From Micropterix aruncella (Eukaryota; Arthropoda; Insecta; Lepidoptera; Micropterigidae): a stretch of 64,000 nucleotides of DNA. The DNA lies in the NCBI GenBank assembly GCA_944548615.1, contig OX155980.1, forward strand, positions 40,769,517 through 40,833,516, read 5' to 3'. Under the pieces are notes generated by a model that worked only from the letters and a program-made list of their open reading frames with translations, ran no database searches and was not told the DNA's origin. Both the position numbers and the translations under genes were made by a program. Below are positions 1-19,040 of the stretch, piece by piece (position 1 is the first letter of the stretch; every line of letters begins with the position of its first letter).

Positions 1-5237
<5,237 letters not shown>

Positions 5238-5239
5238 TA

Positions 5240-8200
5240 CTAGCTGTTGCCCGCGGCTTCGCACGCGTTAAATTTGGGTTAAGATAGATCCCTTTTTCCC
5301 AGTCAAGTGGTAAGTTTTTGCGTGTAATATATAAAGGTATCTAACGTCCTTCTCTGTAGGTACTCTTGTCAATATGTACTTCATGATGATCAACTAAGTA
5401 ATTAAGGCGTGAAGATGTGACGATCGCGGTGCTTGCGCTACGCATGTTATCGAGACAAATGATGAATTTATAATGAGGTTCTAGCGCCTTCTCACGTCCG
5501 GGAACCGTCGCGCGCGACTTCTTTTTTGATTTTTAGGGTTATTTACCTCTTCTCACCCCCTAAGTGGCAGATTTAAAAAAAATATGAAACATGCATTTGC
5601 TTATTTGTTTATTATCATTTAAACCCCTTTTCACCACATTAGGGGTTGAATTAAAAAAATACTAAATACGTATTTGCCTAAATGTTTATTAGAGTATACA
5701 ATTTCCATCTAATATCGTTTCTCCATACAAATTTTAAACCCCTTTTCACGCCTTTAGGGGATAAATTGTGAAAAAACGCGAAAGACGTATTTAATTATTT
5801 GTTTATAATAGTTATCCTACAAAGTTTCAAAATAAAAAGTCCATCTAATATCGTTTCTCCATACAAACTTAAACACCCCTTTTTACGCCATTAGGGGTGA
5901 AATTTCAAAAAAATACGAAACACATATTTGCTTAGATGGTTTTTAAAGTAATCCTACAAAGTTCATCTAATATCGTTTTTTCATACAAATTTTGAAACCC
6001 CGTTTCACCCCTTTAGGGGTTGAATTTTGAAAAAACACAAAAGACATATTTGCTTATTTGTTTATTCGAGTAATCTTACAAAGTTTCGAATTAAAAAGTA
6101 TATCTATATCGTTTTCCATACAAATTTTGAAACCCCTTTCACCCCTTTAGTTGTGGAATTTTGAAAAAATATGAAACACGTGTTTCCTTATTTATTTATT
6201 AGAGTGACCTTACAAAGTTTCGAAATAAAAAGTCCATCTAAAATCGTTTATCCATACAAACTTTAAAACCCCGTTTTACCCCTCTAAGTGCGAAATTTTG
6301 AAAAACCATGAAAGACCCATTTGTTTATTTGATTATGAGAGTAATATTACAAAGTTTTGATTTAAAAAGTCTATCTGTATCGTTTCTCCATACAAATTGT
6401 ATAACCCCTTTTCACCCGTTTAGGGGTTGAATTTTGAAAAACCACGAAAGACGTATTTACTTACTTTTTTATTAGAGTAATCCTTCGAATTTTCGAAATA
6501 AAAAGCACATCTAATGTTGTTTATTCCTACAAAGTGTGGAACCCTGTTTCACCCCTTTAGGGGTAGAATAAAAAAAAAATTAAACACTTATTTTCTTATT
6601 TGTTTAATAGAGTAACCTAACAAAGTTTCGAATTAAAAAGACCATCAATAACGTTTCTTCATATTAATTTTATAACCCCTTTCCACCCCTTTAGGGGTTG
6701 AATTTAGGAAAAACCACGAAAATCGCATTTTGGTTTTTTTTTATTAGAGTACTCCTACAGCACATTCCTCCTCCTACATTCGAAATTAAAAGCACGTCTA
6801 ATATTGTTCATTCATACAAATTTTGAAACCCCGTTTCACCCCCTTAGGGGTTGAACTTTGAAAAAACATGAAACAACTATTGTCTTATTTGTTTATTAGA
6901 GTAATCTTACAAAGTTTCGAATTAAAAAGTACATCTATAGGTATCGTTTCTCCATAAAAAAATCGAAACCCCTTTTCATCCCTTTAGGGGCTGAATTTTG
7001 AAAAAATATGATACACGTGTTTCCTTATTTATTTATTAGAGTAATTTTACAAAGTTTCGAAATAAAAAGCACATCTAATATTGTTCATTCATACAAATTT
7101 TGAAACCCCGTTTCACCCCTTTAGGGGTTAAATTTTGAAAAAACGTGAAACACCTATTTTCTTATTTATTTATTAGAGTAATCTTACAAAGTTTCGAATT
7201 AAAAAGTACATCTACATCGTTTCTTCATAAAAAAAATCGAAACCCTTTTTCACCCCTTTAGGGCTTGAATTTAAAAAAAATATGAAACACTTGTTTCCTT
7301 ATTTATTTATTAGAGTAATCTTACAAACTTTCGAAATAAAAAGTCCATCTAAAATAGTTTATCTATACAAACTTTAAACCCCCGTATTACCCCTTTAGGG
7401 TCGGAATTTTGAAAAACCATAAAACACCTATTTGATTATTTGTTTATAAGAGTAATCTTAAAACGTTTCGAATTAAAAAGTACATCTATATCGATTTTCT
7501 ATACAAACTTTGGAACCCCTTTTCACCACTTTAGGGGTTGAATTAAAAAAAAATATAATACATGTGTTTCCTTATTTATTTATTAGAGTAATCTTACAAA
7601 GTTTCGAAATAAAAAGCACATCTAATATTGTTCATTCATACAAATTTTGAAACCCCGTTTCACCCCTTTAGGGGTTGGATTTTGAAAAAACATGAAACAC
7701 CTGTTTTATTATTTGTTTATTAGAGTAATCTTACAAAGTTTCGAATTAAAAAGTACATCTATATCGTTTCTTCATAAAAATGGAAACCCTTTTTCACCCC
7801 TTTAGGGGTTGAATTTTCAAAAATTATGAAACACGTGTTTCCTTATTTATTTATTAGAGTAATCTTACAAACTTTAGAAATAAAAAGTCCATCTAAAATC
7901 GTTTATCCATACAAACTTTAAACCCCCGTATTACCCATTTAGGGGCGGAATTTTGAAAAACCATAAAACACCTATTTGATTATTTGTTTTTAAGAGTAAT
8001 CTTAAAAAGTTTCGAATTAAAAAGTACATCTATATCGATTTTCCATTCAAACTTTGGAACCCCTTTTCACCCCTTTAGGGGTCGAATTTTGAAAAAACAT
8101 GAAACACCTGTTTTCTTATTTGCTTATTAGAGTAATCTTACAAACTTTCGAATTAAAAAGTACATCTATATCGTTTCTTCATAAAAAAATGGAAACCCTT

Positions 8201-9210
8201 TTTCACCCCTTTAGGGGTTGAATTTTCAAAAAATATGAAACACGTGTTTCCTTGTTTATTTATTAGAGTAATCTTACAAACTTTCGAAATAAAAAGTCCA
8301 TCTAAAATCGTTTATCCATACAAACTTTAAACCCCCGTATTACCCCTTTAGGGGCGGAATTTTGAAAAACCATAAAACACCTATTTGATTATTTGTTCAT
8401 AAGAGTAATCTGAAAAAGTTTCGAATTAAAAAGTACATCTATATCGATTTTCCATATAAACTTTGGAACCCCTCTTCACCCCTTTAGGGGTTGAATTTTG
8501 AAAAAATATGATACACGTGTTACCTTATTTATTTATTAGAGTAATCTTACAAAGTTTCGAAATAAAAAGCACATCTAATATTGTTCATTCATACAAATTT
8601 TGAAACCCCGTTTCACCCCTTTAGGGGTTGAATTTTGAAAAAACATGAAACACCTGTTTTCTTATTTGTTTATTAGAGTAATCTTACAAAGTTTCGAATT
8701 AAAAAGTACATCTATATCGTCTCTCTATAAACATTTCGAAACCCCTTTTCACCCCTTTAGGGGTTGAATTTTGAAAAAATATGAAACACGTGTTTCCCTA
8801 TTTATTTATTAGAGTAATCTTACAAACTTTCGAAATAAAAAGTCCATCTAAAATCGTTTGTCCATACAAATTTTAAACCCCCGTTTTTCCCCTTTAAGGG
8901 TAGAATTTTGAAAAAACATGAAACACCTATTTCCTTATTTGTTTATTAGAGTAGTCTTTCAAAGTATCGAATTAAAAAGTACATCTATATAGGTTTTTCA
9001 TACAAACTGTGAAACCCCTTTTCACCCCTTTAGGGGTTGAATTTCGAAAAATCCGCCCTTAGTGAGCGTTTGCGTCCTAAAAGGAACCTATGTTAAAAAT
9101 TTCAGCTTCCTAGGTCTAAGGGTTAGGGCTGGGCGTTGATGAGTCAGTCAGTGAATGAATGAGTGAATGAATGAATGAGTGAATCGGAACTTCTCTTTTT
9201 ATATATGAGA
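5240..9210 (-). mobile_element. Non-autonomous Helitron, copy B (3971 bp)
   Basis: Head-to-tail copy of the element at 1267-5237, shifted by exactly 3973 bp: 3971 bp of element plus the two spacer bases TA (5238-5239). It keeps the same TC start, hairpin, CTAG end and A|T flanks. Comparing the two by eye I found only three substitutions: 1790 G versus 5763 A, 3109 A versus 7082 T, and 3735 C versus 7708 A. Its right flank T (9211) is also the first base of the inverted-repeat element that follows. Near-identity means a very recent duplication or paired insertion, or an assembly duplicate. Confidence 0.85.
5548..9048. repeat. Tandem array of ~137 bp monomers inside Helitron B
   Basis: Same array as in copy A, monomer for monomer, including the skipped unit and the divergent first monomers. 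The match of array length between the copies shows that the array has not changed its copy number since the duplication. Confidence 0.85.
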
Positions 9211-9377
9211 TGGGTCATTCCGTCCTTTCGTGCAAAACAGGCGATTCCGCGGAGCAAATTTTTTTTTCATGAATTTCAGATTTATTGATATTTAATATAA
9301 TTAAGACCTCCTAGTAAAGACATTTATGTGGGAGGCACTTTGGTACATAGTGTACTTTACTAATAAATGGGCGGAGG

Positions 9378-9485
9378 GTAATGACGATCGGGATGGTAAT
9401 GAAATTTGCCAAGAAGGTAATGATAATTCAAGGGACGGTAATGACACTAGCCTGGAAGGTAATATTAGCTGAGGATGGTAATGAC
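9378..9485. repeat. GGTAATGA-type subterminal repeats
   Basis: Five to six copies of GGTAATGA(C/A) spaced 15-25 bp apart. The reverse form TCATTACC occurs at about 11163-11225, near the other end of the same element, followed by GGTAATGAC at 11253. Such clusters are often transposase-binding sites; here that is inference. Confidence 0.6.
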
Positions 9486-10191
9486 ATGTGATATAGAAAT
9501 AACATCAGTAATTTATTGTTTCTTTACAAAATATATTTATTAAAAAAATCCATAACCAATACCAACATTAAAAGTTATGAAGCCTATTTTTAAAGCGGCC
9601 ACTAATGAACAAAATCATCTCAGAAAATTTAAGAAATCTTTATTATTCTTTTTCGCATTACATGAATTACATAGAAAACATATTATTATAATTCTAGAAA
9701 CATAAAGTATGGAATAAGAAATAGAAAATAAAAAATATAAAATCTTGAGATCTACTTTAATTGTAAAATCAATAGACTTTTGTCCTCTTGTACTTTTGTA
9801 ACTTAGTAGAACTTCACGGAATCTAGTACCAAATGTAAGCTTTTATGCTCTAATACTCAATCAAAAAAAAAATCTTTATAATATAAAATATCTAAGTCAA
9901 AAAAATAAATCGTTACTCTAACCCTATTGTAATCTATCGTGACTCGAGCGTCAATGTTATCTCGCTTAAAAACTGCTTGTAATAATAATGCAACAAAACT
10001 CTATACTAACAATATAGGAAAAGTTTTCTTACTAATCGTAAGATAAAATGGAAATTATAATATCTTGAGATGAACGCTTTTATTTATAATTTTAATCAGG
10101 AAGATTTTAAAATGAATATTTTCCTCGTCTAGTAATGTAAGGCATTGGCAAAGGATAGAAACTGCTAGTTTCCGCAACATTATCTTCATCT

Positions 10192-10283
10192 TAAATAGGA
10201 TAGAAAACGAATTTACCGCGTGAAATTTGTAGCACCCGGGTGCTACAAATTTCACGCGGTAAATTCGTTTTCTATCCTATTTA
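10192..10283. repeat. Perfect 92 bp palindrome (foldback MITE core)
   Basis: Two 46 bp arms meet at GCACCC|GGGTGC (centre 10237/10238) with no spacer and no mismatch. The arm sequence (CACGCGGTAAATTCG, then TCCTATTTA) and the bases that follow (AAACAACCGCGATAGT) also occur at 16495-16550, where the two arms are separated by a spacer. Both strands can therefore be read as the same 21-residue peptide start, an artefact. Confidence 0.85.
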
Positions 10284-11991
10284 TAATGTCAAACAACCGC
10301 GATAGTCTTCGATTTTATATTATCTTCATCGTCTACTACGGGCCAAGAAAGCATAATAGATTTATCCCAACATTAAAAAAAAGTATGGTGTATGTGCCAT
10401 TTGAGTATTCTCAATTTTTCCCTATGTACTAATACAGCTTGTTTTAATAGATATTGGACTATTACCCAAATCTTCAATATTGTCGGAATGTACGCCATGA
10501 CAAGCTACATTCTTAACATTTTCTTTTTTGGCGTTGCAATTTTTTGTATTGTCATTATCCATGTCATCAGTGTGCTTATCAACATTGTGCCGTCAGTATT
10601 CATATAAAACGGCATGACTTTTATATGTCGTTGTGTCTCATAAACGGTAGTACACTTCCACGTACACTGCCACTTTTGTCATCCTAACTTATCGTATAGG
10701 TTGGTATTGAAATAGATATGCCTTCATTTAATGTATATGAAGAGCGGGTGTTTCGTTGTTCAATACATTGATTGCTACATGAACTTTCGGTGTATCGTCT
10801 TTCATCTCATTGCTAGTAGTGGTTTACATTAAACACATGGTTAACTATAATTTCACCGTATTGAGTGAAGCTTTCTGCAAAATCGCGATTGATTAATTCA
10901 GGTTATGTGATGTCAATCCCAACGCTCAATCTCCCCAAATGCTTGGTATGGTTGCACGGTACGTAGATGAAACTGGAGATAAAAGAGCTTAGCTCTCTTT
11001 CTTCTATAATTCTTCTCTTTCTTCTAGAATTCTTTCATAATTTACCCCAAATACACTTAAACAGGCCAAAATTGACATATAGATAATTGACATTTATCTA
11101 CTTAGCTCTTAAGTTTCCTATAAAAACCTTCAAAACCATTCGAAATTGTCAATAAGTTATTGCCTTCCAAAAGTTTTCATTACCATCTGACACGTTTTCA
11201 TTACCTTCCAATACGTTTCATTACCATCCTACATAAATTTGGAAGGAAAGGAAGGTAATGACAAGGAGTGGAATGAAATAATGGAAGTTTATTCTGCATA
11301 TTTCGCAAGTTTGATGACGTTGAAGTTTCAATAACAGTGGACGAAAAGACCCTACCAAAACACACCAAAATGGATTAAACTTAGCTTTTTTGTTTTGTAC
11401 TTACTGTTTGACTTGGATGGATAGTAATGACTGCTGAACGGTGACAAACTCGAAATGAAGAGAAAGAAGTTAAATATCTTTTTACACGGCGACTATTCAC
11501 ACAGCCTTCAGAGCTTACGCGACAGACTGACCAATGAGGAGCATAATGATCTACGGTAGAAGCTTGGGCTCCTGTTGCGGAGCAAGATATACTAATTTTT
11601 TTTTTTGCGCGGGAAATGATAGAATCTCTGTTGCCAAAGACAAAAGTAGAAATATTTTGTTTATATGTAATTGTAGATGTCTTATATTTTAATACCTATA
11701 GTGTGTTTACCTTATCTTTCATGTATGCTAAGACAACTAAGTATGTGTTGGCAAGTTTAGGTACAACACATCGACGAATTTGAAGTTTGTGGTTTGGAGG
11801 CGGAGAGGAATGAAATTTTTCCATGTATTTTTAAGATTAAAAAAAAACTATGTACTTTAGAATTAGATTTTCTAAAGAGCCTTCTCCCTCACACTTAGAG
11901 TAAATATATTTCAATAAAACTTTTTTTCTAAATGCGGTATGCAGTCTGATATTAGAGTTTACAGGCGATTTGCACGAAATGGCGGAATGAC

Positions 11992-12099
<108 letters not shown>

Positions 12100-12100
<1 letters not shown>

Positions 12101-13296
12101 ATTGATCAATAAGATGATTATAAAGTAAATAATTATAAAAGCCACTTACATCGTGACGAAGGATTCCCTTGATCGGATTCGGGAATGCTTTAGGTGTTAA
12201 CGAGAATGATGAATGCCTCTCACTTGCGGAAAGAGGAGTAGGTTTAAGTTGGGCCCATTTTTCAACTAGTAAACGCTCACCCTTCATCCAATTATCTCAA
12301 AAATTAAGCTACAATCCTTCTTTATACGTAAACTCACTCAATTTCCTATTATTTCAGGGGAAATAACAAGACAAGACGAGCTACTTGACAGATGGAAGAA
12401 TTTAAAATTTCGAATTTCGTTTTTTTATTTTCTAAAGGTGCGATATAAAGAAGCTGCGATCAATATTCAGCTGAAAACTTAAAGCTAAAAGCGTGACATG
12501 CCCTCATATCAATGAAAGGAAGCAGTCAGCTCTTTCCTATTAGTTGGAAAGATTACCTTTAACCTAAATGGATTATTTACAATGAACGAAACATAAAATA
12601 TGTAAAAATTCAATATTTTGAAATATTTGATAGTTTTGTGTATATACACAAAACTTTTTGAAATATTTGATAGTTTTGTGTATATACACAAAACTATCAA
12701 ATATTTCAAAATATTGAATTGACTTTTTGAAATATTTGATAGTTTTGTGTATATACACAAAACTATCAAATATTTCAAAATATTGAATTTTTACATATTT
12801 TATGTTTCGTTCATTGTAAATAATCCATTTAGGTTAAAGGTAATCTTTCCAACTAATAGGAAAGAGCTGACTGCTTCCTTTCATTGATATGAGGGCATGT
12901 CACGCTTTTAGTTTTAAGTTTTCAGCTGAATATTGATCGCAGCTTCTTTATATCGCACCTTTAGAAAATAAAAAAACGAAATTCGAAATTTTAAATTCTT
13001 CCATCTGTCAAGTAGCTCGTCTTGTCTTGTTATTTCCCCTGAAATAATAGGAAATTGAGTGAGTTTACGTATAAAGAAGGATTGTAGCTTAATTTTTGAG
13101 ATAATTGGATGAAGGGTGAGCGTTTACTAGTTGAAAAATGGGCCCAACTTAAACCTACTCCTCTTTCCGCAAGTGAGAGGCATTCATCATTCTCGTTAAC
13201 ACCTAAAGCATTCCCGAATCCGATCAAGGGAATCCTTCGTCACGATGTAAGTGGCTTTTATAATTATTTACTTTATAATCATCTTATTGATCAATT
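12100..13296. mobile_element. Giant foldback element FB1, 556 bp arms
   Basis: The left arm 12100-12655 is the reverse complement of 12741-13296; the coordinate sum stays 25396 throughout, so there are no indels, and I saw one mismatch. The 85 bp centre (12656-12740) holds further small palindromes built around TTTTGTGTATATACACAAAA. That motif occurs three times at 12620-12770 and again just outside the right arm at 13305. The outer ends AATTGATCAAT are followed by TA tracts. Each arm reads AAAGCCACTTACAT towards the outside, which on the other strand is ATGTAAGTGGCTTT. No transposase is present. FB2 is a diverged relative. Confidence 0.8.
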
Positions 13297-13323
13297 CTAA
13301 AAAGAATATATACACAAAACTAT

Positions 13324-14636
<1,313 letters not shown>

Positions 14637-14644
14637 AAATATTA

Positions 14645-14898
<254 letters not shown>

Positions 14899-14964
14899 GT
14901 TTATACGCCTATGAAAGAGCAAAATGCAGCAGTAATTGAGGTAGTGGCGACCGTTGAGAAATAG

Positions 14965-15114
14965 GTGAAAAGAGGGGCTTTCGAGGCGAGGTCGAAGTTT
15001 TTAGAGCACCTACGACCATTCAGTCGCAAGACACCGGACGACTTTGCCGCTCAAACACTGGCTGGCCATCTCGCGCCGTTCTACGAAAGCTACAACTGTC
15101 AAAGGAAATCAACA
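14965..15114 (+). CDS. Candidate coding exon, unknown product
   Basis: A 50-codon open stretch of much higher GC than its surroundings, beginning VKRGAFEARSKFLEHLRPFS and running on through KTPDDFAAQTLAGH to YNCQRKST. It ends at a good 5' splice site, ACA|GTGAGT (15115). Codon use looks coding-like (GCC, CTG, TAC, CTC). Upstream in the same frame an ATG at 14911 is separated by a TAG at 14962, and the bases before 14965 (AAATAG) could be a weak acceptor. I do not recognise the protein. It may be one exon of a host gene or a captured or dead fragment. Confidence 0.3.
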
Positions 15115-16380
15115 GTGAGTGACATTTTTATATAACTATTTTATCGCTGTATATTTTGATCGTTTTATAATATTATTGTCATGATGATTATGAGCTCTGG
15201 CGTTTTGAAAGCGAAAAGTGAAGAAATAGCACTGTATTTGAATATGAACGATATTTTTTTTTTGTTGTAATATTAATTAGTAAAAATCTGCATCAAATAA
15301 AACAAGTAACTTATCATTTTATCAGCTCCTTGTCCTTACTGAATGTTGGGTATTTCCCTTTTATTAGATACAGCTCAAATGTATCTCAGGACACAAAAAT
15401 TTGCATAAGCATTTCTAATAATAATCCAGTCAGTATAAAAGCCAGATTTTCTGTTTGTTAAATATTTGTTTGTGCTGCGATATTTCTGCTTTTTTGAGAT
15501 ATTTAATTTTCATATCGAATTAGCTTAAACACGGATTATCCAGGAGTAACAGTTAGCTCGTACTCACAGTTAGCTCGTACTCACATTTACAACAACGTAG
15601 CTCACATTTAGATACTGGGTTCTTACCTGTGAAGTTGCTGTTCTATAAAGCAAATTTAAGGCCAAAGACTTTGTATAAAAAATATATATTTAATTAATAG
15701 AAATATCGATCGCTATCATCTATTCAGATTTGTCATTTTAATAGGAGTTGCTTAATTCCTCTGCTGTAAAACTCTCGTGGATAGGAACCAATAAATGCTT
15801 TGAAGGCGTGTTTCACCGACTCTAAAGTTGTTTTTTCCCTTGTAAAAAGTTATCTAAATTCTGAAAACAAGAAACTCTTTTGGAGTAAGGTCTATCAAGT
15901 ATGGTGGGTGACCAAGAGTCTCCAGCCAGCAACTTCTGCAACTTTGCGACTGTTTGCAGTGAAATCTGTGGTTATATGTTGTCATGCAGAAGCAGTGGCG
16001 ATGAGCGATTGACCAGGATAGGTTATTTAATCACGAGCTTCTTCATCATTGTTTGCAGATATTACCACTATACATTTACGGTAACTGTATAGTCAGACTG
16101 CAAGAAGCTGTTAAAGAAAAAACCGGCACAGAATCTCATATTTGAAAATATTGCAAAATTTCAACTTTACAATTGTTGCACGAACGAAAATATCTGAGCA
16201 AAAACAAACGACGGAAAGACAAATAAACATCTGATTTTATGAAAAAATATAACATAGCCTTGAAATAAAATTTATTTGAATTTGAAATTCCATTATTTGA
16301 ATTTGAAATTTTAAACCCAAGTTATCCAAGTTCAAAGTGGCCAGTCTGGAAAAACAGCTGACATAGGTAAGGATCCAATA
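15115..16380. other. Intergenic or intronic, no gene recognised
   Basis: AT-rich DNA. The only structure seen is a short direct duplication of CAGTTAGCTCGTACTCAC near 15549-15585. An open stretch at 15800-16012 (two overlapping frames) shows no domain and no splice context. Confidence 0.5.
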
Positions 16381-16531
16381 TCATAAATAAGATAAAAACG
16401 AAGTTACCGCTTGATGTTTTTTATCACCCGACGTTTCGGCAATGTTGCAACCGCCGTTGTCTAGGGTAGACTCGCCGAAACGTCGGTGTTACAAACTACA
16501 CGCGATAAATTCGTTTTTATCTTATTTATAT
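16381..16531. repeat. Foldback MITE, spaced form
   Basis: The outer arms ATAAATAAGATAAAAACGAA and its inverse near 16504-16531 enclose inner arms CCCGACGTTTCGGC (16427-16440) and GCCGAAACGTCGG (16474-16486), with a 33 bp loop containing GTCTAGGGTAGAC. Outer sequence and flank (AAACAACCGCGATAG) match the palindrome at 10192-10283. This motif set is common in lepidopteran DNA to my knowledge; the family name is not certain. Confidence 0.65.
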
Positions 16532-16539
16532 TGTTAAAC

Positions 16540-18086
16540 AACCGCGATAGTTTTTTTTTTAATTTTCACATATTCATTGCGATATCATCACACCGTTCAT
16601 GCGAAGCGATTTTTAAATATAGAGGGCCTCAAGCTGAATGGCCTTACCTAAAAAAATACTTCATTGCGGTAATCGCCCTATTCTTAACATTGTACAACAT
16701 ACTAATCACAGTATCGTTAAATAAATTAGATATATATCTCTAATCTTATAGATATATGTATTTATTAAAATGCGTAACATAACACATTTTCCGTATTCGG
16801 AATTACTACAGGGTTGAAAAGTCTCTCTCCTGTAAATTTTTGTAAATACGCATACACGTTACAACTTAAAACCGTCAATATTATTTTATTTATCAAAGAG
16901 GGCTCCCGAAATTACCGATTTTTGGTATTTACAAACTCAAATTGTGAAAGCGGCCTTTTTATAAAATTCTTTTAGAGATTCACTGCGATTAGTGAACGTG
17001 CACTGGCGACTCAATACGCAGCGAGTTTGGGTTTATTGAAACTTTTAATGGCAATTGCGATTTTTATATTATTTGTAGTTTGTGTTTTTGAATTGAATAT
17101 GCTTCATCATGGTGTCTCCTCCCCAATTAAATTCAGATTTTATGTTTTTTTACATAATTTTTCTTTCCACTTTCTTCAAACATTATATATGGATATAATA
17201 TTACTATGCAGATGTAACTATAAATATTGATGTATAATTGTCATATTATGATGTGATTAACTCATATTATGACGTCATATTATGATGTGAAAAATGAGTC
17301 ATATTATGATATGATAAACGAGACCGAAAATAGTCATATTATTTGAATTCGGGATAGTTAAATTTAAGCTTAAATTTAGCACGATTTAAAGCAGTCCACC
17401 CATCATATTCACATCCCTCCCATAACGTGTATGATATAGTATAAATATTCAGTCTATCTAACGTTCTTCAATTTGATTAGACCAAAACCAGACCTAATTT
17501 TAAACGCGCATATCAACATTTTAAAATACTTCGGAAACAACATCGTACTTACCAACGTAATTCAATTTCTTATTTTTTATTGTCAATTGTTATAATATAG
17601 TCTTTTTTGTTATTTGGAATAGTATTAGTTATTCGGTGTGTATCATTTTTTGTTGAATTGGGTAACTAATTTAGGATTGATTTAAATATACTTGGTCATT
17701 ACTAAACGATTGTAATAGAAATAAATACTCCGTATTCTGTAATTTCAAATGCAAAGCGATAGAGTATGAAGTCATCGTGACTTCATTTTGTATACAACAT
17801 TTTTCCTATCGATTCAAAAATCGCCTCCTAGATAAGCTTCCGTTCATTTCACAGTATATTTAAGGGTTTGGTAATTGTAGGTACATCGTCCTATAATTTA
17901 AATAATAATTGACGCCGAACCGTACACTTGACCAATGTTTTAATAGCGTACAATTTTATCGACGTACCTAAAGAATATTGAAATTGTCACTGCTATTTCA
18001 TTTGCGAGACTGCTATAATTAAAATACTGGGAGTAGTTCATACTACATACAGTTCATGGGCAAAAATGTGTGTTTAGTGAAACGTG
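16540..18086. other. AT-rich stretch, no gene recognised
   Basis: No coding sequence supported. It holds the short direct repeats at 17240-17345 and a small dyad GAAGTCA-TCG-TGACTTC near 17770-17785. Confidence 0.5.
17240..17345. repeat. Short direct repeats of GTCATATTATGATGTGA type
   Basis: Four to five copies of CATATTATGA(T/C) with variable linkers; one linker contains GACGTC. It looks like an irregular minisatellite; no function can be assigned. Confidence 0.6.
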
Positions 18087-18140
18087 ATATTTCGGTTTTT
18101 CTTGTTAAGAAGGTTTCATTAACAAGAAAGACCGAAATAT
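18087..18140. repeat. Hairpin, 22 bp arms
   Basis: Arms 18087-18108 and 18119-18140 (ATATTTCGG...CTTGTTAA) pair with one mismatch around a 10 nt loop. Isolated; possibly a MITE remnant. Confidence 0.7.
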
Positions 18141-18374
18141 TACAATATAATAACATTATACAATAGACAAAATTTCAAATTATTATATAAAATACTCAGA
18201 ACTAGTTAGGTTTGTTAATTCGCTAACATATTTATTTATTTAACTTACTGTATAACAATTTTACGCAGTGTATCTTTAAATTTGGCAACCCTTATTAAGT
18301 ACCTACACATTCGTTCTCAGTGTGGCAAAAATCTCTTGTGCTATCATTAAGTAATATGTAAATTTGTATATTGG

Positions 18375-18545
18375 CAGTAATAACTAGGTTAATAGGACAT
18401 TCTATCGTATAGGTTATGCATATAAAAAAACGAAAAAAATCTGATTGATACTCGGTATGCTTTCCCTAATTTCGTCTTCGACATATTATGCGTCGCTGTT
18501 CGGTTAGAAAAAGGGCAATAATTTAATAATATTTTGGTTACTACT
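18375..18545. repeat. Dispersed repeat, second copy at 48.8 kb
   Basis: CATCTGGTTGATAC / AATCTGATTGATAC, TTTCGTCTT and ATGCGTCGC occur in the same order and spacing at 48835-48920. The family is unknown. Confidence 0.45.
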
Positions 18546-18784
18546 CTTCGATTTAATTACTTATCGGCTGTATTAATAGCGATTTTCAGGTTCATGAATT
18601 AAAAATTAATGTCTTCAGTGACTCATGGAAATACTGCCTAATTGAATCTAAAAGCAGCTCTGAAATTGCCTTAAGGGTTACTTGTGTTTTGTACAGGACA
18701 AAACTCCGGGCGACCTGCTGGAGTATCTTTGTGCATAAGGAATGTTCAACTGGGTCCCGTATGTTGCATTCCACTACACTTTTG

Positions 18785-18858
18785 GTGGATGCTAACTTAC
18801 TGAGAGACCTGATGCTAACTAACTACGCTGGATGCTAACTTAATGAGAGACCTGATAA
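18785..18858. repeat. Local duplication of a ~27 bp block
   Basis: GGATGCTAACTTACTGAGAG followed by ACCTGAT recurs about 43 bp later with one change (TTAATGAG), plus a third partial GATGCTAACTAAC between. It lies just beyond the 3' side of a LINE fragment. Confidence 0.65.
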
Positions 18859-18879
18859 TTTAATTTTGACGTACCAAGC

Positions 18880-19040
18880 AGAGTAGTTTTTTTATAAATA
18901 GCTGTCGATAATCAAGGTCATATAATGCAGTGAATAAGAGGTCAGAGTAGTAGCCGAATGGCTTCCTATAAATGACCCTTATGATGGCTCTCTGCGCCTT
19001 CAACGCAGGCTTAATTGTAGCATCCAAAGTACCCTACTCA
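18880..19040 (-). pseudogene. LINE reverse transcriptase C-terminal fragment
   Basis: Minus-strand translation gives TIKPALKAQRAIIRVIYRK, then PFGYYSDLLFTALYDLDYR and QLFIKKL. This matches the segment after the RT core in jockey/CR1-like non-LTR retrotransposons (pattern: I..L..AQ+..R.I..KP.......LF..L..L...QL). A short upstream stretch has a stop. No RT core is present, so it is a truncated fossil. Confidence 0.55.

Noticed and set aside
10055..10432. Two ORFs starting with the same 21 residues on opposite strands
   Set aside because: They read the two arms of the 92 bp palindrome; no independent coding evidence.
12169..13300. Paired 65- and 63-codon ORFs repeated on both strands
   Set aside because: Mirror readings of the FB1 arms. 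The frame is disrupted in the related FB2, so no conserved protein.
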